From: a bacterium
GTDB lineage: Bacteria; Verrucomicrobiota; Kiritimatiellia; UBA8416
Length of the DNA: 7,246 nucleotides
Direction: 5' to 3'
NCBI GenBank assembly: GCA_020048935.1
Contig: JAIFLS010000059.1
Coordinates: 1 to 7,246, forward strand
In this document: positions 1 through 4,241 of the stretch, one piece after another
How the letters are laid out: every line of letters starts with the position of its first letter
How positions within the stretch are numbered: position 1 is the first letter of the stretch
Made by a program: the position numbers and the translations under genes
The notes under the pieces: generated by a model
What the model was told of the DNA's origin: nothing
Database searches by the model: none
Seen by the model: the letters and a program-made list of their open reading frames with translations, nothing else

Positions 1-78
1 TGGGGCGGGCAACGGGATTCGAACCCGCGACATTCAGAACCACAATCTGACGCTCTAACCAACTGAGCTATGCCCGCC
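1..78 (-). tRNA. tRNA-His (anticodon GTG)
   Basis: Read on the minus strand this folds into a full cloverleaf. The 7-bp acceptor stem is GCGGGCA/TGCCCGC. The D arm is GCTC/GAGC, the anticodon stem TCAGA/TCTGA with loop TTGTGGT, and the T arm GCGGG-TTCGAAT-CCCGT. The anticodon GTG corresponds to plus-strand bases 41-43, so the tRNA decodes histidine codons. The extra 5' G (position -1, plus-strand base 78) opposite the discriminator C73 (base 4) is the classic identity element for histidyl-tRNA synthetase and is encoded in the gene. The 3' CCA is also encoded (bases 1-3). The gene is complete and ends exactly at the window edge, so its terminator lies outside. Confidence 0.97.
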
Positions 79-99
79 ATCGGAATCAATGCGCTGGGT

Positions 100-127
100 A
101 ATCTACACATTTACGCGGGGATATCAA
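100..127 (-). promoter_or_regulatory. Candidate sigma-70-type promoter of tRNA-His
   Basis: On the minus strand, TTGATA (plus-strand 122-127) is followed after 16 nt by TAGATT (plus-strand 100-105). These match the -35 consensus at 5 of 6 positions and the -10 consensus at 4 of 6. The -10 box lies 21 nt upstream of the mature tRNA 5' end, which leaves room for a short 5' leader removed by RNase P. This is a consensus match only. Confidence 0.45.
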
Positions 128-229
128 TCCATTTTTGCCGCAAAGCCGTTTTTTTTGTCGTTTTTCGGCGGCGGCTTGGGTACTATCGTCGCCGATACGG
201 GTTGTTCGAATGATAAGCGGAATGTGCTT

Positions 230-252
230 GTAGCCGGGGTCGGTGACCCCGG
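230..252 (-). repeat. Inverted single copy of the CCGGGGTC palindromic repeat
   Basis: This 23-nt segment begins GTAGCCGGGGTCGG and is the reverse complement of the unit repeated in tandem at 309-431. It contains the same 8-bp arms (CCGGGGTC/GACCCCGG) around a 3-nt loop, so it can form a hairpin on either strand. Its opposite orientation, 56 bp before the tandem block, makes the locus a small inverted-repeat arrangement. No gene is visible in the surrounding stretch (79-506). Short open frames there are made of translated repeat. Confidence 0.85.
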
Positions 253-308
253 CAGTGCATGGATTAGCAACAGGGAGAGAGGCTTCGCTGTGCACCTTCT
301 CATGCGCA

Positions 309-431
309 CCGGGGTCACCGACCCCGGCTACAAAGGAGCACCGGGGTCACCGACCCCGGCTACAAAGGGAGCACCGGGGTCACCGACCCCGGCTACAAAG
401 GGAGCACCGGGGTCACCGACCCCGGCTACAA
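309..431 (+). repeat. Tandem array of four palindromic repeat units (32-33 bp)
   Basis: Units start at 309 (32 bp), 341 (33 bp), 374 (33 bp) and 407 (25 bp, truncated). Each has the 19-nt palindrome CCGGGGTCACCGACCCCGG followed by CTACAAAGGGAGCA; the first unit lacks one G. The units are nearly identical and join without unique spacers. Each can form an 8-bp GC-rich hairpin with a 3-nt loop. The array lies about 75 bp upstream of the aldolase start, so it is probably within or next to its 5' region and could influence transcription or RNA stability. Recent expansion by replication slippage or unequal exchange would explain the near-identity. Confidence 0.93.
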
Positions 432-506
432 GTCTCTCACAGTGGCAACCGGGCTGTGTTTGATTGGTTGTTGGGCGTTGCAGTCAAAGATAAGGATGGA
501 TGCAAT

Positions 507-1493
507 ATGAGCGAGAGCAAGAAACAGGGCGACTGGCTGACCTACCGGCCGGATATCAAGGTGCTGGATTGCACCGTCCGCGACGGCGGGCTGATCAACA
601 ACCACCATTTCGACGACGAGTTCGTGCGGGCCGTCTACCAGGCCAATGTCGCCGCAGGCGTGGATTACATGGAAGTTGGCTACAAGGGCGACAAGGCCAT
701 CTACTCGCCGTCAAAGCATGGCACCTGGAAGCATTGCGACGAGGATACGCTGCGCCGTATTGTCGGCGATAACCCGAGCGATCTGAAGCTGGCCGTGATG
801 GCCGATGCCGACCGGACGAACTACAAGCGCGATATCCTGCCGAAGTCCGAAAGCGTGATCGACCTGATCCGCGTGGCCTGCTACATCCACCAGGTGCCGC
901 TGGCGCTTGACATGGTCAAGGATGCCGCCGACAAGGGCTACGAGGTCATGCTCCAGCTCATGGCGGTCTCGGCGGTCAATGAGGGCGACCTGGACGCCGC
1001 CTTGGCGGAGGCCGCCAAATCGGATGCCGGTGGCGTTTATATCGTGGATAGCTTTGGCTCGCTCTATTCCGAGCAGATCCGGGCGCTGACCCTCAAGTAC
1101 CTGGGGGCGCTCAAGGGCACCGGCAAGGAGGTCGGCATCCATGCCCACAACAACCAGCAGCTTGCCTTCGCCAACACCATCGAGGCGATCATCAGCGGTG
1201 CCTCCCGCGTGGACGCCACCTTTGCGGGTATCGGCCGCGGGGCGGGCAACTGCCCGATGGAGCTGATACTCGGGTTCCTGCATAATCCGAAATTCGTGAT
1301 GCGTCCGGTATTGGAATGCACGCAGAAGATATTTGCTCCCCTGGCCAGGGAAATGGACTGGGGCTACAGCATCCCTTACGCCTTGACCGGCCAGCTCAAC
1401 CGCCATCCGAGCGCCGCCATCGAGTTCCGTGCAGGCAAGACACCGGACGACTATGTCGCCTTCTACGACCAACTGGTCGAGGAATATTCCTGA
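507..1493 (+). CDS. HMGL-like (DRE-TIM metallolyase) aldolase family protein
   Basis: This 328-residue protein resembles the catalytic TIM barrel of the HMG-CoA lyase / 4-hydroxy-2-oxovalerate aldolase superfamily. The N-terminal signature is LDCTVRDGG (residues 20-28), in which R25 and D26 correspond to the catalytic arginine and a metal-binding aspartate. HAHNN (212-216) supplies the two metal-ligand histidines H212 and H214. GIGRGAGNC (241-249) is the glycine-rich loop near the C-terminus. The expected chemistry is divalent-metal-dependent aldol cleavage or condensation of a 2-oxo acid in the cytoplasm. The substrate is not evident. The histidine that follows RDG in DmpG-type aldolases is replaced here (RDGGLINN), and there is no room for the DmpG partner-binding domain, so it is probably not an mhp/dmp-type enzyme. 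Related RDGG-xx-NN aldolases are often found in surface-glycan clusters. The start at 507 is preceded by AAGGA at 492-496 (10-nt spacing). An upstream in-frame extension to 243 is only translated repeat. It stands alone, with no operon partner in the window. Confidence 0.88.
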   Translation: MSESKKQGDWLTYRPDIKVLDCTVRDGGLINNHHFDDEFVRAVYQANVAAGVDYMEVGYKGDKAIYSPSKHGTWKHCDEDTLRRIVGDNPSDLKLAVMADADRTNYKRDILPKSESVIDLIRVACYIHQVPLALDMVKDAADKGYEVMLQLMAVSAVNEGDLDAALAEAAKSDAGGVYIVDSFGSLYSEQIRALTLKYLGALKGTGKEVGIHAHNNQQLAFANTIEAIISGASRVDATFAGIGRGAGNCPMELILGFLHNPKFVMRPVLECTQKIFAPLAREMDWGYSIPYALTGQLNRHPSAAIEFRAGKTPDDYVAFYDQLVEEYS

Positions 1494-1524
1494 TCCGGCT
1501 CTGATTCCCCTCACGTGTGCACTT

Positions 1525-1570
1525 GCAGGGGAACCCACCCCGCCCTACGGGCACCCCTCCAAGGAGGGGA
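1525..1570 (+). repeat. Left arm of 46-bp inverted repeat (CCCCTCC/GGAGGGG family)
   Basis: This copy begins GCAGGGGAACCCACCCC and ends in the palindrome CCCCTCCAAGGAGGGG (1554-1569). It pairs with 1897-1942, with mismatches at only three positions. The internal CCCTACGGG and the terminal palindrome give two local hairpins. It begins 32 bp after the aldolase stop codon and could end that transcript, but no T tract follows. Confidence 0.85.
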
Positions 1571-1583
1571 GCACTTGAAAAAG

Positions 1584-1619
1584 GTGGGCACCCCTCCAGG
1601 GAGGGGAACTCTTGAAAAA
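1584..1619 (+). repeat. Partial tandem copy of the CCCCTCC/GGAGGGG repeat
   Basis: From GGGCACCCCTCC at 1586 this segment repeats the end of the preceding copy. It contains the palindrome CCCCTCCAGGGAGGGG (1591-1606) and the same CTTGAAAAA tail (1611-1619), which follows the first copy at 1574-1582. The 3' part of the repeat and its A-rich tail have therefore been duplicated in tandem with a 37-bp offset. Confidence 0.75.
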
Positions 1620-1700
1620 AGAATGAACCCTCTGCCGGGCTCCTGCGATTACACATTGTAACAGCGGGTTGCGGACGGGCAACTGCGGGAAACCGGTGAA

Positions 1701-1728
1701 CGATTACGTGCGACGATTACGGATTACG
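1701..1728 (+). repeat. Short CGATTACG direct repeats
   Basis: CGATTACG occurs at 1701-1708 and 1714-1721 and is followed directly by GATTACG (1722-1728). These short direct repeats lie between the outer arm and the 25-bp hairpin and have no recognisable role. They may be debris of repeat turnover. Confidence 0.6.
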
Positions 1729-1760
1729 AGGGCTTCGACATTTACATTCTCATGCGCAGC

Positions 1761-1838
1761 GGCTCGCGAGGACGCTCGCCCTCCAGATACGTAGACTGCG
1801 CTTGATTGCCGTATGGAGGGCGAGCGTCCTCGCGAGCC
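1761..1838. repeat. Perfect 25-bp inverted repeat with 28-nt loop
   Basis: The left arm (1761-1785, starting GGCTCGCGAGGACGC) and right arm (1814-1838, ending GTCCTCGCGAGCC) are exact reverse complements. They enclose 1786-1813. As RNA this is a very stable hairpin, and as DNA it could extrude a cruciform. It is not followed by a T tract, so a classic intrinsic terminator is unlikely. Perfect conservation of both arms points to recent origin or to repair and selection on the structure. Similar GC-rich hairpins are, to my recollection, dispersed in PVC-group genomes. Confidence 0.93.
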
Positions 1839-1896
1839 TGCGGGGCAGGAGCATCGTTAACCGTTCTCGTCGCCCGTAGTCGTCGCCCGAAAAAGG

Positions 1897-1942
1897 TCCC
1901 CTCCATGGAGGGGTGCCCGAAGGGCGGGGTGGGTCCCCCTGC
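1897..1942 (-). repeat. Right arm of 46-bp inverted repeat (CCCCTCC/GGAGGGG family)
   Basis: This is the reverse-complement partner of 1525-1570 (43 of 46 positions). It carries the palindrome CCCCTCCATGGAGGGG (1898-1913) and the small hairpin GCCCGAAGGGC (1914-1924). It ends 28 bp before the ribosome-binding site of the TonB receptor and probably lies in the 5' untranslated or promoter region of that gene. Confidence 0.85.
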
Positions 1943-1970
1943 CAAAGTGTGACAAAATGACCACGTTATA

Positions 1971-1976
1971 GGAGGG
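1971..1976 (+). promoter_or_regulatory. Ribosome-binding site of the TonB receptor
   Basis: GGAGGG lies 7 nt before ATG at 1984 and only 4 nt before the adjacent in-frame GTG at 1981. The spacing favours the ATG as the real start. Confidence 0.8.
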
Positions 1977-1983
1977 AAGTGTG

Positions 1984-3927
1984 ATGCGTTCATTAGCTGG
2001 TTTCCACAAGGTTATGCTCACCGGGGTTGTCGCGGCGGGCGCGGCGGTGTGCGGGGTGCATGCGGCGGATGAGGCGGTGCAAGGGACACAGGATACGGCG
2101 GCGGTGCTGCCGGAGATGGTGGTGAATGCCACGCGGCTCTCGCTGGATGGCGCCGAGCTGCCCTATGCGTACTACCGTCATGATCGCGCGGACCTGGACC
2201 AGGGTGTCGGCCGCACGGCGCTTGATCGTATCGACTATGGTCCGGGCGTGCTTATCCAGCACACCGCACCCAACCAGACCAGCCCCTATATCCGCGGGCT
2301 GACCGGCAAGCAGAGCCTGCTGCTGCTCGACGGCGTGCGGCTCAGTCATGCCACCATGCGCGGCGGCCCCAACGAGTATTCCGCCTTCGTGCCGGACATG
2401 AGCATCGACCGCATCGATGCCATTCTCGGCTCCTCCGGCGTGGTCAACGGTTCCGACGGCCTGACCGGCGCGCTCGACCTGCGCCTGGCCGAACCCGGCC
2501 GCGGGGTCGGCAAGGCGGCATCGCCCTGGCTGGGTACGCGCATCGACACGGCCAATGGCGCCCAGACCTCGGGCGGTGTCGATGGCACGTCCGGCAACTG
2601 GCGCTATTCGCTTGAGGGAAGCTACGAGGACTTCCATGACCGTGAGGGCGGGAAGGATGCCAATGACAACTTGTTCGGCCGCGAGGATTACGATCGCATC
2701 CCGAATACCGCCTACGACCAGTGGTCCGTGGCGGGCCGAGCAGCCTATGACGGGTTCGCGGACCGCTCGATCAAGCTGTCCGCCGGCCACACCCGCCAGG
2801 ACGATGCGCGGCGCCCCGATGGCTACTATGAGAACAGCGGCAAGAGCAGCCGCATCAGCCGCTACTACGATCCGGAGACCTTTACTTATCTGCACCTGCA
2901 GGACAACTGGACGCCGGACGGGTTGTTCCTCGACAAGCTGACGACCACCGCCTGGTGGCACCAGTTCGATGAGCAGCAGGTCCGCGAGGAGCTGACCAGC
3001 AATAACACGGTCTACCGCCGTCGCGAATACGACGACCTTATCAACAGTGTCGGTATCGAGCCCCAGGCCACCACCCTGCTGGGCGACCATGAGCTCACAT
3101 ACGGCGCGTTCGCCCTGTTCGAGAAGACGTCAAACGATTACCGCGAGTTCCGTAACGCGGGCGGGACCGATGCCGCCGGGGCCTCGCCCTACAAGCCTGC
3201 TGATTGGGCAAAGAACACCACCATCACCGATGGAGCCGAATATAACACGTACGCGCTTTATCTCCAGGACCTGTGGCAGCTCACCGAGCGGCTCAGCCTG
3301 CTTGGCGGCCTGCGCTACACATTCGTCGAGTGGTCCTTCGACGTGGCCGAGAGCGATACGGACGACCTGACCGGGGGGCTTCGCGCCAGCTACCAGCTCA
3401 GCAACGAGATGCTGGTCTTCACCGGGGTGTCGAAAGCGTTCCGTGCCCCGAATCTAAGCGACCTTGACGGGGCCACTGACCGTGCGTCCAGCGGTCTGGT
3501 CACATTCGGCAATCCGGAACTGGATCCGGAGGTCAGTTATACCGGCGAGGCGGGTTGGCGTTATGCCGTCGGCCGTGATCAACTGGGCGTGAGCGTCTTC
3601 TACACCACCATCGACGACGTGATCCAGCGGATCTATCCGGAAGGGGCGGAGTCCGGCACGACCGAGAACGGCGAGAGCGCCTATCTGCAGGGGGTCGAGC
3701 TGCTCTGGGATTATGGCCTGCCGATCCCGGTTGGCAACCGTCTGGCGCTGGTCGGCAGTGTCAGCCTGGTGGATTCGGAGGCGGAGATCCCGCAACCGGA
3801 TGGCAGCATCCTGGAGGAGCCGATCAGCCGGGCCAACCGAGTGTACGGGTATGCCGGGGTGCGCTGCGAGCTGAACCGCAACTGGTGGACGAAGCTCCAG
3901 ACGCGCTTCCATGATCACGGCCGATGA
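1984..3927 (+). CDS. TonB-dependent outer-membrane receptor, frameshifted near its 3' end
   Basis: This frame encodes 647 residues of a TonB-dependent receptor, which imports a bound ligand across the outer membrane using energy from TonB-ExbB-ExbD. Residues 1-27 are a Sec signal peptide with likely cleavage at VHA/ADE. EMVVNATR (44-51) resembles a TonB box leading into the plug. Plug-domain signatures are YIRGLTG (102-108), LLLDGVRL and VVNGSDGLTGAL (153-164). The rest is a 22-strand-type beta barrel with the boxes FRAPNL (486-491) and NPEL (510-513) known from haem/haemoglobin and other iron-type receptors. No histidine lies between these boxes, although haem receptors usually have one there, so the ligand is uncertain (iron chelate, cobalamin or other). 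The frame ends at TGA (3925-3927) after FHDHGR, before the last strands, which continue in the +1 frame (3911-4144). Restored length would be roughly 720 residues, normal for the family. Either the gene is a recent pseudogene or the sequence has a one-base error. Confidence 0.9.
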   Translation: MRSLAGFHKVMLTGVVAAGAAVCGVHAADEAVQGTQDTAAVLPEMVVNATRLSLDGAELPYAYYRHDRADLDQGVGRTALDRIDYGPGVLIQHTAPNQTSPYIRGLTGKQSLLLLDGVRLSHATMRGGPNEYSAFVPDMSIDRIDAILGSSGVVNGSDGLTGALDLRLAEPGRGVGKAASPWLGTRIDTANGAQTSGGVDGTSGNWRYSLEGSYEDFHDREGGKDANDNLFGREDYDRIPNTAYDQWSVAGRAAYDGFADRSIKLSAGHTRQDDARRPDGYYENSGKSSRISRYYDPETFTYLHLQDNWTPDGLFLDKLTTTAWWHQFDEQQVREELTSNNTVYRRREYDDLINSVGIEPQATTLLGDHELTYGAFALFEKTSNDYREFRNAGGTDAAGASPYKPADWAKNTTITDGAEYNTYALYLQDLWQLTERLSLLGGLRYTFVEWSFDVAESDTDDLTGGLRASYQLSNEMLVFTGVSKAFRAPNLSDLDGATDRASSGLVTFGNPELDPEVSYTGEAGWRYAVGRDQLGVSVFYTTIDDVIQRIYPEGAESGTTENGESAYLQGVELLWDYGLPIPVGNRLALVGSVSLVDSEAEIPQPDGSILEEPISRANRVYGYAGVRCELNRNWWTKLQTRFHDHGR

Positions 3928-4144
3928 CGCGGATGACGTGCGGCTCACGATCCCCGGCGACGACGACGGTACGGTGCCCGGCTTCGCCGTGGTCGACCTC
4001 TCGGGCGGCTGGATCGACAATGGCGGTGACCGCTGGGTGACCCTGGCGCTGGAGAACCTGGCCGATAAGACCTACCGCCAGCTCGGTTCCGGCGCGGACG
4101 CCCCGGGCATGAACCTCGTCCTGGCGGGCGGTATGCGCTTCTGA
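3911..4144 (+). pseudogene. Out-of-frame C-terminal barrel segment of the TonB receptor
   Basis: This 77-residue frame continues the receptor just upstream. It has DDADDVRLTIPGDDDG, then VVDLSGGW and ALENLADKTYRQLGSG, and closes with GGMRF. These are the usual last three strands of a TonB receptor, and the terminal phenylalanine is the outer-membrane assembly signal. It overlaps the upstream frame by 17 nt in the +1 frame, so one base has been gained, or two (or 3n+2) lost, around 3905-3925. It has no ribosome-binding site of its own and is not an independent gene. Without it the receptor would lack the strands needed for barrel closure. Confidence 0.88.
3992..3997. other. GTCGAC site (predicted target of a XamI-like enzyme)
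   Basis: GTCGAC is the known recognition site of XamI and its isoschizomer SalI. This is the only copy I found on reading the window, and it lies in the C-terminal receptor segment. Its relevance depends on the neighbouring R-M protein sharing XamI specificity, which the sequence alone does not prove. Confidence 0.4.
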
Positions 4145-4162
4145 GTCATTTCCATTATGTCT

Positions 4163-4191
4163 TTGCCTTGTTGTCGAAAGGCTGCTACATA
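4163..4191 (+). promoter_or_regulatory. Weak candidate promoter of the R-M gene
   Basis: TTGCCT (4163-4168) and TACATA (4186-4191) are separated by 17 nt in the 97-bp gap between the receptor and the R-M gene. The match to sigma-70 consensus is poor (4/6 and 3/6). No strong Shine-Dalgarno precedes the ATG at 4242, only GGTGA at 4234-4238. A five-codon open frame (4221-4238) ends 3 nt before the start. Confidence 0.25.
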
Positions 4192-4241
4192 TTCACCCGA
4201 CTCATCATTGATTGCGAAGGATGAACGGGATCGGGTGAAAA

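Larger units (their letters stand above)
1520..1949. mobile_element. Possible MITE-like nested inverted-repeat element (non-coding)
   Basis: Almost the whole gap between the aldolase and the receptor is bounded by long inverted repeats. The core arms (1525-1570 and 1897-1942) match at 43 of 46 positions, and the match resumes outward as CACTT (1520-1524 and 1945-1949) after a 2-nt gap. Inside are a partial third copy of the arm and a perfect 25-bp inverted repeat. I see no transposase, no convincing target-site duplication and no believable gene between the arms. It could be a non-autonomous mobile element, or a chance cluster of dispersed palindromic repeats common in this genome. The mobile-element reading is an inference. 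Confidence 0.35.

Noticed and set aside
309..431. Resemblance of the tandem array to a CRISPR
   Set aside because: The 32-33-bp units are contiguous and identical throughout, there are no unique spacers, and no cas genes are present.
89..463. Open frames on both strands across the repeat array (for example 89-463 plus, 124-318 minus)
   Set aside because: They consist of repeat-encoded GSPTPAT-type peptides and lack RBS or family features.
243..506. In-frame N-terminal extension of the aldolase gene to an ATG at 243
   Set aside because: The extra 88 residues are translated tandem repeat (HRGHRPRLQRE units) with no homology expected. The ATG at 507 has an RBS and a normal family N-terminus.
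711..1538. 275-codon open frame antisense to the aldolase gene
   Set aside because: It lies opposite a clearly conserved enzyme and arises from GC-rich codon bias. No recognisable protein features.
1649..1661. Small palindrome TTACA-CAT-TGTAA
   Set aside because: Short, isolated, not close to any start codon and without a recognisable regulator match.
1993..3090. 365-codon open frame antisense to the TonB receptor gene
   Set aside because: Shadow of the receptor coding strand, with no motifs, signal or plausible RBS.
3919..3930. Programmed +1 frameshift (prfB-like TGA-C context) in the receptor
   Set aside because: TGA is followed by C as in prfB, but the preceding codon CGA cannot re-pair after slipping +1 and no strong internal Shine-Dalgarno lies just upstream. 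A mutation or sequence error is simpler.
4221..4238. Five-codon leader peptide (MNGIG) just before the R-M start
   Set aside because: Its only SD-like bases (GAAGG) abut the ATG with no spacing, and frames this short are expected by chance.
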